Notes under the pieces: model-generated | What the model saw: only the letters and a program-made list of their open reading frames with translations | Database searches by the model: none | Told to the model about the DNA's origin: nothing | Shown: piece after piece, positions 22,714 to 33,640 of the stretch | Numbering within the stretch: the first letter of the stretch is position 1 | Layout of the letters: each line of letters starts with the position of its first letter | Made by a program: the position numbers and the translations under genes | DNA from: Apostichopus japonicus | Taxonomy: Eukaryota > Echinodermata > Holothuroidea > Aspidochirotida > Stichopodidae | Length of the DNA stretch: 64,000 bases | Direction of reading: 5' to 3' | NCBI RefSeq assembly: GCF_037975245.1 | Contig: NC_092567.1 | Coordinates: 16,485,876-16,549,875, forward strand

Positions 22714-25700
22714 CATACATAATAATACATACATCATAATACTTTTACATGATAATATTTACCAACAAATAATTTTCTTTCATTGTGGTTTCAATTATTG
22801 GAACAACCAGCTCCTCGTTATTTCTGCAACAAATACTAAACATATCTATTTATTTATATAAATATATATAAATACATAATAATACTTTTACATGATAATA
22901 TTTACCAACAAAATCATTTTCTTTCATTGTGGTTTCAATTATTGCAACAATCAGCTACTCGTTATTTCTGCAAGAAATATTAAATCATGTTTGATATCTA
23001 GAGTAAGGCAAATCAGTCACCAAAACAGAACTAGTATTGTTCGATACAGGTGAAAAACGCCTACAGTGGAATTACGACCTTCCTTGCCGGTTTCGAACCT
23101 CTGGACATACAATCAGGATCCATAGCCTATAGTAGTTTGGGTGTCCGCATATAAAGCGGGAGGCCCGGGTTCGAATCCCGGTGGAGGCTGGAAGTTTTTT
23201 CACTGTTCTGGATTTTCCAGCTCATTACGTTTCAATATGCAGAGATGAGAAATCTTCTAAATCTAAATCTAATTCTAAATCTTCTAAAGGGATGGTTTAA
23301 AAAGTTTCCCTCTAGTTGTACCTTTATATGTAACCATGTTCCCTTTCTTTAAAGCCATGCTTCGTGAGGTGTAAATGGTCACTACGGTCATTGCTATTTC
23401 GTTAGAAAAGAATCGTACAAAATAAAGAACAAAACCTTAACATATATTTACGAGTAATATCTACCAGATGTGTCTTTTTGTTATTCCTTTCATCATCTAA
23501 TGGTGACTGATTCGACTGTCATCCTGATATATTTCTAAGGATTTATTATAAAGATCCATTATCTGGTCTCTTTCTGACACCACACCGTTTTCTGTCAACG
23601 TTACACGTTATGAAATGATCTCAAAACTTAAGTGAGAGGCAAAACATTGCAAAATAAAGTTACCTGTAATATCCACCAGATGTATCTTTCTTGATTCCTT
23701 TAATCATCTCCTGGTGACTGATTCGAAACTCCTTCCCCGCGTACAGCATTGTCACAAGGTTTGCATGCATAGAGTGACTGTGTATTACAGCTCCAGCATC
23801 TGTATATCAATCATATGTTTAATAAGAATGGTAACAACATAGGAAATGTGTTGACCAGACAGGCAAACAGTGTTTCAACTGCATGCCGTCTTGATTAAAA
23901 CCAACATGTATGAGGTCATTCGACAGCTTCAATATTTTAGAGTTGACATTTGCTAATATAAACACTGTAATAAAAGACAACAATGCTCACTTTAAAAAAA
24001 AAAAATTAAATGCATTCCAAACATTGTAAATAATACAAACTTAGTATTATAACCTTTTTATAACAAAATAAAAGTTTGTAATAACAAATTTAGACAAATT
24101 AATGACTTAATTTGTGTGGTATGTATGGCTTCCGTACAGAACACAGCTTGATAGCCAAAACCGATTGCTTTTGTCTTTGGTGCTGTACGTCTATTACTTC
24201 CTTAGGCAGAGCAGTTTTTCTGATATTCTTATTTTTTCAGAAATATTGTTAATCTATGTACTCCTGTCTTGCCAGCAGCTTTGTTGTTGAAATATAATCT
24301 TTGAACTATAATATGGAATAAAGTATATTAAACCAGAACCATTACAACATATTTAATACCTCTCATTCTATATGCAGCAAGAAACAATGGAGTGCATTGA
24401 CTCTTCCTCCATTTCTTTGAAGAAGGTGGTCCTGACAGCTCATCTCCGGCCAGATTGATGACGTATAAATCATCACCCTGCGAAAGATACTAATGTTAAG
24501 TATCACAAACGGAAATTTAAATCAACTCAAAGGCAAAAATTAAGAAAGCAGTGGTTTTGAATAGTCGTCGGCTATATGCCCGCCTGTAAAGAAATGAATA
24601 TAAGCAATCATAAGAAAACTAAACTAACTACACATCCTAGGAACAATATTATCATCACCTGAAACCAATTCCAAAAGGAAACATGCAATGGACATCATTT
24701 TTACATCATAACAATTACTTAAACATTACTTAAAGTACAAGTAGTTGCGACCATTACGTCATCGGCACGTCTACCTATAACAACAACTTCAAACTAAATA
24801 TTGACTATTGACTATACACTTTTAACTACCAAACATATACTGCTTTAAGTTGTGAGGTACTATATGGCTTGGAACCTCTAAAAGCGTAGTACATGACTAC
24901 AAAATGTATGGTGCAATTACTGCAGATAATTGAAGTTGGTTGAAATGAAGGATATTATTTTCAACTATTAACATACCATTCCTTTGAGATTAAATCAGCA
25001 ATCATAAAAATAACTTGTGTATATGAAACAAGACTGCCGTTAAAATACATCCTTTTAAGGAAAAAGAGAATATTAACTCAAAGTAGACATGAGTGTGCCT
25101 TTAACACAGTGAAGTTTAACAACGGTGGGCCTACACGTCAATTATAAGAAAAGTCCACAGTCTACTATCAATATAGAATCCCTCAATATATACACTGAAT
25201 TGGGTCTCACTAACGTTCCATGGGAGCCGCCATTTTGAATAAATAAGAGGGCGCTCTCCCATAATGTTATATCCCTTACGTGGATACAAGTTCCACGGTG
25301 AAACTACAATTCAAAATTATCTTTAAACCATTTTACCCACTTAAGACAATAGTCCAGGTAAATATATCTTTTTGATATTGTACAGAGGAACATAATCTAA
25401 GCATTCTAGTGAAATTTGCATTCAATTCCTTTGTACCGTTTTTGAGATTATGACAGTAAAAGTTATCTGATATTCTACAAAAGTGAACTCGAAGCACATG
25501 TGTGATGTCATAGTTGCACACTGACAAATAATGTTTTGTTTCTCTTTAATTTTCAGTCTATTGATTTGACCTTGGATTGGATGGTTACTAGTTTGTCTAA
25601 AGGGGATGTGAAGTTTATAAAATACCAAGACCAATCATGTCATCGGCTCCACTTTGCATGGTACGCCGAGGCTCCTTCACACTCTGAAGGTATCGAGTCA

Positions 25701-28700
25701 TATGTAGTGTACCCAACATACCGATTCGTGTTTTATAATCTGTGCATTTAGGCCGTCTTCCATGGCTTGCTTTTCGCTTCCTTTGCTCAACTTTTTAGGG
25801 GAATGGTGTTACTGTAGCTTAAAATGCGGAGAATAATCACGAGATTCATAATTTGCTATGCCAACAACAGGATTGTTGCACATTACTCTAAAAATGCAGT
25901 AAAACTGTAGTATTTTAATTGATTATGGGACATGCCTGATTTTAGGCAACTGACCAATCATAGGGCTGCTTCTCGTGACCTTTTGACCCGGCCCGAACTT
26001 ATTTTGTTTACATCTACTGTGGCGAGACTAAATCACGCACTGTCTGCATATAGAGCCTGTAGCCCATCCATTGCTCCAATCTATCGGAGATGGCAGTCCA
26101 AATGATCAGAAAACGTTTTGACAAAGGTAAGAATAGAATAACTGTAGACGCCAAAAAAAATCGTAAAATATATGTGTACACTTGTATGATATTGTAGGCA
26201 AATGAGGTCGAAATTTCTGTTGATTAAGTACGTAGGCCGACGCTGCAAAGTTGTAACGCATAACGCCGGTTGGGATTGCGATATTGCATTAGCCTACATT
26301 ATATATCTGCCTGACCAAAGTCTTCGTTGACGTTAGACTTAGCAAACAATATAGGCTATGCATATGCTTGGCCTAGTTTATGATGTCTTTATAGTACGGA
26401 CGATTGAACGTTGGTACATCCAATGTTGTTTATTCCTAGATTTCTAATCGAGGAATTGCTGCAGTGAACATGGTTGACTTTCGTATCAATTTGTATTGGC
26501 GTAGGCCTACGCCTAATGTTAGTTGTTGCTCCTATTAAGTTTTAGCATAAAAAATAATCAGAACCATCCTTGGCATGGGCCTACTTAACTGATGGTGACG
26601 TTAGATCGTAGATGGTATACTTGCTCAGACTAACCCTAATGATTAGCCTACTGGCATAGATGCTAGACTTATCCTTTTGCCAAATTTGCTTGATTTATAA
26701 TTGTAATTACTGTAACTGTACATTAGATGCAATAGGGCTAGGCGCTGCACAAGTCAATAAGAGACAAAGAAGTTTTGATAAAACAACCAAGGCTTTGCAA
26801 AGTACCATAACAGTAGGATCTGTTCAAGTGGATTGCACTTGGCCTACCCTCTATCCCATGGACCAGGAAAGCAGCCACTGTGCCTCACACTCCACATCGA
26901 CTAGCTATGGTTATGAATGCTTGAACTAGTAATGTTCCAGCTTTTTGTTTTATTTTGCTATTTTCTCTAACAGTTCGATGATGACTTCTCACAAATGTGC
27001 ATTCCATTGTGCTGGGAAGATTGGGCCATTAATGAGGTTCACCCCAATCAGTTGGTCTAAAGTTATTGCCAGTGCTGAGGAATGGTGCAAATTATCTGAC
27101 CCACAGTGTGATGTTGCTCACAAAGTTCTATCCACCTGCAAAGAACAGCCTGACAGCTTTGAGGACATCTTCTAACATCGTGATTGCTATGCGGCTTTTA
27201 CCAACAAAACAGATATTATCAGAGCCAAGAAATGACAGATGAAATAACCTCAACATAAAGCAGTTGAAGGTAAGAAGTTTGTCAAAATGCATTTTGTTAT
27301 GAGTTAAAGGTATGCTGTATTGATCCCAAATATGCCTCATTTTCAAATATGGTAACTTTTGGTCAAAATTCTTTAACTTTTTTATTACCACCCTGGAGGA
27401 ATTTACCTCACCAGGACATTCAGTCATCTTGTATGCTCATGTAGTATGTCTAAGAACAAATTGGGAAGTAAAGACCCACAGGGAATGATTTTTTGAAAAC
27501 TTGTTGTTCTAAATTATAGCATGCTATAATTTGGGGCTAATACAGACTACCTTTAAACAGTAATGAAATACAGAAACATGTCAATGAACACAAACAAATT
27601 GATTTAATGATGTGATGTAACACTTCTTGGATCAATTCACTTGTTGGAACTTTAAAAGCTCATTTCCCTTGCATACAATGTAATTGAACTGCTTGAATTT
27701 ACATTGGTATGTGAATATGTGGTCAATAAGTACTGCAGATTTCTAGAAGATTTAATGTGAGCAAAAAGGGCCTTTTATTGTTTTATTCCCAAATGTTCTT
27801 TTTATGCCTGATCCTGGTATTTAGATATCCTGTCTTGAAGGTAGTTGCCTCTAAGGCATGATTTTGTTAAATGAGTTTATCTGATTACACATGAAATTGG
27901 GAATTGAAGAATTGTTAGAAAACCTGCAGTGCAATATGAATTTTGAAAACAATAGGTGAAATGAAGGAAGATAAGACCATTAGACATCTTGTTATCATTT
28001 ATGAATTTTAAAATGAGGCTAGTTTGTTATGACTATCAACAAAAAAGGATGTTCAATCATCATTTTAGCTTTAAACTGTTAGCAGAAAGGAATAATTTGA
28101 AATTGATAAAGATCAGTTGTATGTTTTCTAAATTGAGTGAGGCTTCACTGTGCTATGTGTCATGCTGCCATTTCTAAGACAAAAATAATTTTCTGTGCAA
28201 CGAATAGTCAGTGTCTGTTGGGCCCACATAAAATGTGAGAAAAGCTGTCACTCACAGACATCTCTGAAAAGGAATTGTTCCAACTCAACATAGGAATGTC
28301 ATACACAAAAAACATATCAACCCAACAAAGCAACTGTAAGTCACTTTCAGATATAGGAGGTATCCTGAGGGATTTTAATTGCTTTACATTTTCTTAATTT
28401 GATTTCAGATCTAGATACCTCTATGGAAGAAGATCAACAAACAGAAACTGATGAACCTCTGGAAAAACAACTCCTATCATCAAAGTTGGCTTCTTCCTCA
28501 TCAAGGTCACAGAATGTGCTATCAGAGGAGTGTATAATCTATAATATGAAGGAAGGCCTTTAGCAAATCTAACTAACTAGCAATTATAATTTATTTCCAG
28601 AGTCATCATCAAATTGCTTAAAAAAGTATCATCTATTTGCAAGTACCCTATGTTTTTGTTGCTTTCAAATGTGAAATATAACTACATAAGTGAAACAAGT

Positions 28701-31088
28701 GTGAAAAATTAGTGGGGATATACATTGGTGTACATACAGAAATGCACATTGATGAAAAATATTAATTCTAATAAAAAACCAACTTCCCACTTCGTTTGAC
28801 CTAAAGTCTGTCGCCCTCTATTTATCTAGACTACATGTTACTGTTTTCAGCCACATGTGCATTCGATGCAAACAGTGACATAAGTATTACAGGTCATGTG
28901 ACGTTTGTTCATCCACTCAGCTGGATCAGATTGTGACACTTGTGAATCAGTCTTCCCTCCCGTTCTGAATCGTTTGGTCCGGTAGTAGCCCTGGCTCCGA
29001 TCATTGTGGTCGTACTTGTATCTGTTTTGTATTCGTCTTTTATACACTATTGTATGTATGGCGATTGGGTGATGGACTGTGCCCTAGGACCGGCTGTGAC
29101 AGCTTAGAGAGTACTGCTCATGTTTTTTGGCATTGTTACTTCGTAGTAAACTTATGGGAGTGGTTCCAGACCTGGACCGACCGTGTTACGGGAGACCGTT
29201 CATGGTCGGTAGGGCAGGGCTTTATTTTATATGGGGTAGACCCTCCAGTTTGTTCGGTAGCTGTGTTGCACCGCATCATTTTTGTTTGCTCTATTGTAAA
29301 AAAACATGTTTGGCGGAATAGGTGTAATTTGGTTTTTAGGGGGAAATTTGCCAGTTGGCAGGCAGTCCTAGAGGCGGTGAAGTCCGACATTCGCCTTCAG
29401 ATTGAAGGCGATTTTCGCCGTTTATCTGGGGCTGCCTTTTTTGGACGCTGGTGTGCTGGGGAGGGGTTTTTCGTTTCGCTGCGTGCGGGTCGTCCTTCTG
29501 TACGTTTTTGAATGTTTCAGTGGGGGGGGGGGTTGGGCGTTTTGTCTCTGCAGGTCGGCGGGCGCATGTTTTTTTGGCTCGCTAGACCTTAGTTTCGTTT
29601 GTCAGAATGGGATGGTTCGGTAGTGCCGTTTGGCCGTGACGTTTTGTATCCCGCATGGCGGGTCACGTAAAAAGCACTATTGTATGTATAGTTATAGGAC
29701 ACTACTTCCGTATTGAGACCTCGTTTGTGACCATTTTTGTTTAAGTGCATGTTTTCTACCTATTATTGAGGCTTCGTCCCGATGTATTGTTTGTACCGTG
29801 GCTGATTATAGTAATAGATTGCAAAATCTCAGCGCTCCTTCTTTACTCTTTAATCTATGTGTTATATTCTTTGCATGCAATAGCGAGGTTCAAGACTCGT
29901 CCTTATTAACACACTGCCATCGAAGCCACATTTGTTTCCATACCACCACCAGTCCTCAGTAGGGAATATTCAGGCTCCAACCCCACCCCCCCCCCAAATA
30001 CCCCGAATCTTAGAGTGAGTTAACGTTACAATATGCCCTATATTTTATACAGAAAGCTGAAGCAAGTGTATCATGAATTTCTGACCACCAGAAATCTATT
30101 TATACCACAGAAACCAAAGAAAAGTTGTTATGAAACTGGTCTCAATCAAGAATAATACATTCCTATCAAGATTCGAGGTTAAAGCTCAAGTAGATATAGA
30201 GATATCACAGCTAAAGTTCCTTCTGGTCAATCCTAAAAAACGACAAAATGTTTGGTAACCTTGGCAACAGCAATACTTTCTGAAGTCATCATAATAGCAT
30301 TGAATATTCTATGATACAAGATTTCACATGTGTATGTAACTTTCAGTCATAAATTATTACATACAACCTCTGCATTGTTTCTTAAACAGGTCGGTAGATT
30401 TTCTTACAAAGTCTAATCAACGAGTAAAGGGCGCCCTCTATTTGGTTTTCTGTTAATAGTTCCCCCAGTCAGTATCGGACAAATTTCAAATTTGGTGGGC
30501 TTTTTGTTCTCCAGAAGACCCTTCATAGAGATTGTTTTATATTACTCTACTCTTCCACCCTGGCTATTAAAAAAACTTCCAAATTCATCATAGCCATATA
30601 TGGGCAGCTAGCCGCCATTTTGGTTCTTGGCACAGCCGTGTGCACATTTGGTGGCTGCCAACAAACAGAAAACCAAACCTTATATCAAATTGTACTCATT
30701 TTCACTCAAATCAAGTATTCCCTAAAAAATTGAGCAAAATCCAAAAACTAAGCACTTTTTTGGCACATGGAAGACGGCCTAATTTAGCAGCTGATTTCAT
30801 GAGGCAATGTTTGACTCTAAATTACCTCTAATCTTTCCTTCTGTACTCCGGAAGGAGTTACGTAAATTTCATCCCTGTTGAACAGAAGAAAAGGCTCTGT
30901 TAGTAAAAAAAAATAGCACGATTTTTAAGAAATTTTCTAAATGTAGAGTTGTTTTTGTAATATAAGCATTAATTATCCTACCTTTGTTTTATAGATATAC
31001 TTCCACCAGTACCGGTCACCCATCCATGATGATAGAATACCCTACATAACTCTGGAATGATATTGCGAGGATGATCTTTTAGCAGCGT
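20038..31088 (-). CDS. APIP: APIP: methylthioribulose-1-phosphate dehydratase, exons 2-8 (copy 1)
   Basis: Dehydrates methylthioribulose 1-phosphate in cytosolic methionine salvage; class II aldolase fold, zinc enzyme. Exons on minus: 31088-30982, 30874-30826, 24477-24360, 23799-23664, 22534-22474, 21227-21121 and 20128-20038. All have AG/GT borders and joining them leaves one frame of 222 codons to TAG at 20040-20038. Human APIP has 242 residues, so ~19 N-terminal residues (exon 1) are missing. Family blocks: [98 protein letters not shown]. The Cys, the two His of HSH, the Glu of HQE and the His of RQHG that form the known active site are all kept. A 5.0 kb TIR element lies in the intron after the 49-nt exon. 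Confidence 0.95.
22474..22534 (-). other. APIP exon 6a, likely the used copy
   Basis: 61 nt, acceptor atttcttgcag, donor gtaaat. Encodes [20 protein letters not shown], keeping the conserved PIIENT. It is the copy nearest exon 7. Confidence 0.85.
22543..22722. repeat. AT microsatellite between APIP exons 6a and 6b
   Basis: Long (TA)n tract with a few interruptions, directly next to the exon 6a acceptor. Copy 2: 56872-57035, slightly shorter. Confidence 0.95.
22763..22823 (-). other. APIP exon 6b, intact duplicate exon
   Basis: 61 nt with intact acceptor (atttgttgcag) and donor (gtaaat). Encodes [20 protein letters not shown], with changes at the conserved Asn and an acidic position. Splicing 6b together with 6a would shift the frame, so the two could only be used one at a time. 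Confidence 0.75.
22906..22967 (-). pseudogene. APIP exon 6c, decayed duplicate exon
   Basis: 62 nt with splice-site dinucleotides still present, but an in-frame TAG (Glu codon to stop) and one extra base. Otherwise like 6a and 6b. The same lesions occur in copy 2. Confidence 0.8.
23125..23189 (+). pseudogene. tRNA-like sequence (pseudo-tRNA or SINE head)
   Basis: A clean T arm (ccggg ttcgaat cccgg), a 5 bp anticodon stem (tccgc/gcggg) with loop atataaa, and a near-complete acceptor stem (gcctata with tggaggc, one mismatch). The D arm is too short for a working tRNA. A T6 run follows at about 23195-23200. The loop would read AUA, an unusual anticodon. It lies in an APIP intron on the opposite strand. 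Copy 2: 57444-57508. Confidence 0.55.
24478..25747. other. APIP intron 3, part before the TIR element
   Basis: AT-rich intron sequence (the intron after the 49-nt exon). A 71-codon plus frame at 25536-25751 is open in both copies but antisense to the intron and has no known motif. Confidence 0.55.
26100..28563 (+). pseudogene. Relict multi-exon gene inside the TIR element (Cys/His-rich domain)
   Basis: Plus-strand coding traces. Near 26945-27230 a frame after the acceptor tttctctaacag reads [31 protein letters not shown] and, past one TAA at 27173, [19 protein letters not shown]. This fits a C-x-x-C, later H-x-x-C-Y-x-x-F-T layout common in uncharacterised invertebrate proteins. After acceptor ttgatttcag near 28410 a second piece reads [20 protein letters not shown], where related proteins usually have CIIC. 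A small start exon ([12 protein letters not shown], donor gtaaga) near 26090-26130 may belong to it. Stops and the lost Cys argue for decay. Function unknown. Confidence 0.4.
29045..29689 (+). mobile_element. LINE D, longest copy, with 15 bp target-site duplication, nested in the TIR element
   Basis: Body 29060-29674, flanked by cactattgtatgtat at 29045-29059 and 29675-29689. It is the clearest member of the family and ends gggtcacgtaaaaagcac. Found only in copy 1, since its host element is. Confidence 0.92.
29060..29511 (+). CDS. LINE D ORF2 C-terminal fragment
   Basis: Open frame running from the 5' truncation to TGA at 29511. Early in it is the zinc-binding motif typical of LINE C-termini ([19 protein letters not shown], then LWEWFQTW), followed by [18 protein letters not shown] and [14 protein letters not shown]. 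It is undamaged but lacks the endonuclease and reverse transcriptase, so it cannot move by itself. The frame is GC-rich like LINE A; the two may be one family, which cannot be shown here because LINE A's 3' end is outside. Confidence 0.8.
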
Positions 31089-31182
31089 CTGAAGAAAAAA
31101 AGTCTCGTTGGTCAATGACATAAGTCTTCTCGTAATAAGAAAAAATGTTGTTTGATAAGCAGCCTCCCATCGAATCCACCTT

Positions 31183-31245
31183 GGATGTGGGGTCATTCCA
31201 CTTTGGATGTGGGGTGATTCCACTTTGATTGCGGGGTGTAACATT
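31183..31245. repeat. 22 bp minisatellite, about 2.7 units
   Basis: Repeats of the type actttggatgtggggtgattcc just upstream of APIP exon 2. The run reads open into exon 2 but the strong acceptor tttttttcttcag at the exon edge suggests it is intronic. Copy 2: 60447-60509. Confidence 0.8.
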
Positions 31246-31570
31246 TCATTTTCTGGCTGAATGCAGTTAAGTTGTTCATTTTCAGTCATTTTCAGCAATA
31301 ACTATTGAATCAAATCAAATGAATCATAGTTGCTATGCTACTTCAAAGCGTTTTTTAGAAAGACTATGGTTTGGATACAGTGACACATAACTATAGAGTA
31401 CAGTACACAAGCTCAGGGCACAATTTAAAGGAACTGTTCAATGAAGAATTAGCGTTGATGCCCAATCTGATGACAGCATAATTTTTAACCAATATCTGTT
31501 GGTAGCAATAATCAATTGAGTGTTAATTCCCTGGACGAAACGGCAGTCGTTCCAATACAGCTGAGCTAAT

Positions 31571-32038
31571 GTATGTATTTTAGATCCTCCTGCAAGTAGG
31601 AACCCGCGAAGAAGACATCATTGGCTTATCAAAGTCGCAGGCTGACCGAGGTCAGTCTCTTAGATTCATATTTAACGTCTATGATTATGAGTTGTCAACA
31701 ACTCTGTAACTGGACGACATACATTAATCTTGGAGTGACTCGAACTTGGGACCTTATGATTGAAAGGCACCGACGTTAACCACTGAGCTAACACTCCTAT
31801 AATGTATGTATTTTAGATCCTCCTGCAAGCAGGAACTCGCGAAGAAGCCATCATTGGCTTATCAAGGCCGCAAGCTGACCGAAGTCAATCTCTTGATTCA
31901 TATTTAGCGTCCATGATTATGAATTGCAAATTGTCAACAACTATGTAACTGGACGACATACATTAATCTTGGAGCAAGTCGAACTCGGGACCTTATGATC
32001 GAAATGCACCGGCGTTAACCACTGAGCTAACACTCCTA
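31571..32038 (-). mobile_element. tRNA-derived SINE pair (SINE-2 and SINE-3) in tandem
   Basis: SINE-2 31571-31798, SINE-3 31803-32038, same orientation. On minus each starts aggagtgttagctcagtgg (box A) with box B at gttcgagtcact or gttcgacttgct. The body contains gacttcggtcagcttgcgg and the tail is aaaatacatacat. SINE-3 and SINE-2 differ at scattered sites. They lie upstream of APIP exon 2. Copy 2: 60835-61062 and 61067-61302. Confidence 0.82.
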
Positions 32039-33193
32039 ATAATAACACAGGAAACCTTTGTAAATTTGTGTTTGTATTGTCTCTGGCCTACGTTACTACG
32101 TAACGGTATGTCTTACAGTAACCTTAGCTCAATTTTACAAGACTGCCTTTATAGGCATACAATAGTTGTTCTTGTGAACTTGGGAAACCTATACATGACA
32201 TTCCGTATTCAATCAAATTTCTCCACTCCTGACCTAATTTTCAACGACTTCTAAAAATGTCATGTTATGGCCGAATAATGATAGCCTAGCTAACATGGAA
32301 CAGATTGTATGCCAACCCGCAATTTTTGGTAGACCATGACGTTGAACAGCCAATAGCCAATTCCTGTAAGTAATCATTCAACCCGTATGGAAACGTTTGG
32401 CGACATTTGTCGCATTAAACATTGCGCATTACATATACCGGCCATTTTCCGATACTATGATACAAGCTCATTCATTTGGGCACGTTCCACTTACGTGATG
32501 AGTGGTTAGGACACACAGACACAATATTAGATGTATGTATACATTGTGATCATCACTGTACTATCTAACACTGCCATGCACCAGTATCTATGCCTTATTA
32601 TTTCTATTTCGTGTTTTACTTCATTTACAGCAAACAAATCATTTCAGCAGGTGTTATTGCACGGATATGTTGACCGCCATCCAAGTAGGCCTACTATACT
32701 AGGCTACTACTAGGCTTAACGTTAAGGAAATAGCGAAGTATGTTACGCTAATATGTCTAAGATTATGGATAGTTAATTTCAATAGTACCTTGAGTAATTG
32801 CTACCTTCCTATACCATATTAATTAATACACTAGGTGCACTAACCATGCCTCACAGTGATATTTTTGTATATCTTCAGTGACTGAAATTTCCGTTTAATC
32901 TTAAAGCAACCGCATTCGTTCGGCAAACGTGATGTTGTGTTAGACTGCTATTACAAGTCTGTCGATACACATTGCACGTACATACATCACAGAAGTTCAA
33001 CACACAGAAGCTACTTTGCACCTAATGGCCATGACACTGACTGACCAGTGTAATACCTAATACAATAACTCGAATAAAGGTTGCCAGTGTGAAAGCCAAA
33101 TCCGGTCAACCAGAAACTGGAATATCAATAACAAGTAAAAAGACAAACCACGTGTCCTTTGAAGCAGAACTAATTGACGTTCAAATATATAGG
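32039..33193. other. Probable APIP 5' region; first exon not found
   Basis: The first coding exon of APIP, expected to end in phase 0, should lie upstream of 31088. A minus-strand ATG at 32445 has a good context (gaaaATGG) and a short frame (MAGICNAQC...), but I see no matching phase 0 donor of good quality. No other gene seen. Confidence 0.35.
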
Positions 33194-33206
33194 CTACATA
33201 TTTATA

Positions 33207-33251
<45 letters not shown>

Positions 33252-33414
33252 TATATATATATATATATTATAGTTATATAGTTATATATCTATATATCTT
33301 TATATATATCTATTGTATCTATATATATATTTATATATATATATATATATCTATATATATATATATTTATATATCTAAATATCTTTAAATAAATATCTAT
33401 ATATCTCTATATCT

Positions 33415-33469
<55 letters not shown>

Positions 33470-33483
33470 TATATATATATATG

Positions 33484-33525
<42 letters not shown>

Positions 33526-33574
33526 CTTTAAATATATATCTTTATATATCTATATATATCTTTAAATATATATA

Positions 33575-33634
<60 letters not shown>

Positions 33635-33640
33635 AAAAGA
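33194..33640. repeat. Long AT microsatellite
   Basis: About 450 bp of (TA)n with tct/ttt interruptions. Open frames inside are artefacts of the repeat. Copy 2: about 62458-62886, different length. Confidence 0.95.

Larger units (their letters stand above)
25748..30782 (+). mobile_element. TIR element, 5.0 kb, in APIP intron (copy 1 only)
   Basis: Both ends carry the same 17 bp inverted repeat, ttaggccgtcttccatg (25748-25764) and its complement (30766-30782). Copy 2 has an empty site: gcatttagcagctg. The base atttag occurs once there and on both sides here (25746-25751 and 30782-30787), so it is either a 6 bp target-site duplication or the microhomology of a loss. The interior holds relict exons of a zinc-binding protein and a nested LINE D. 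No transposase core was recognised, so the superfamily is open. Confidence 0.85.

Noticed and set aside
22447-22861. Several Tyr/Ile-rich open frames on both strands
   Set aside because: They are translations of the (TA)n microsatellite between APIP exons 6a and 6b.
25536-25751. 71-codon plus frame ending at the TIR border as a coding exon
   Set aside because: Antisense inside an APIP intron, no known motif, and no matching donor.
29136-29390. 84-codon minus frame antisense to LINE D
   Set aside because: Shadow of the LINE D ORF2 fragment on the other strand.
31183-31245. Short tandem repeats as a CRISPR-like array
   Set aside because: Units are contiguous without spacers, and the window is plainly eukaryotic.
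30978-31298. 106-codon minus frame MLKMTENEQ... read straight into APIP exon 2 as an N-terminus
   Set aside because: It crosses a 22 bp minisatellite and a strong acceptor (tttttttcttcag) right before the conserved part, so the upstream portion is more likely intron.
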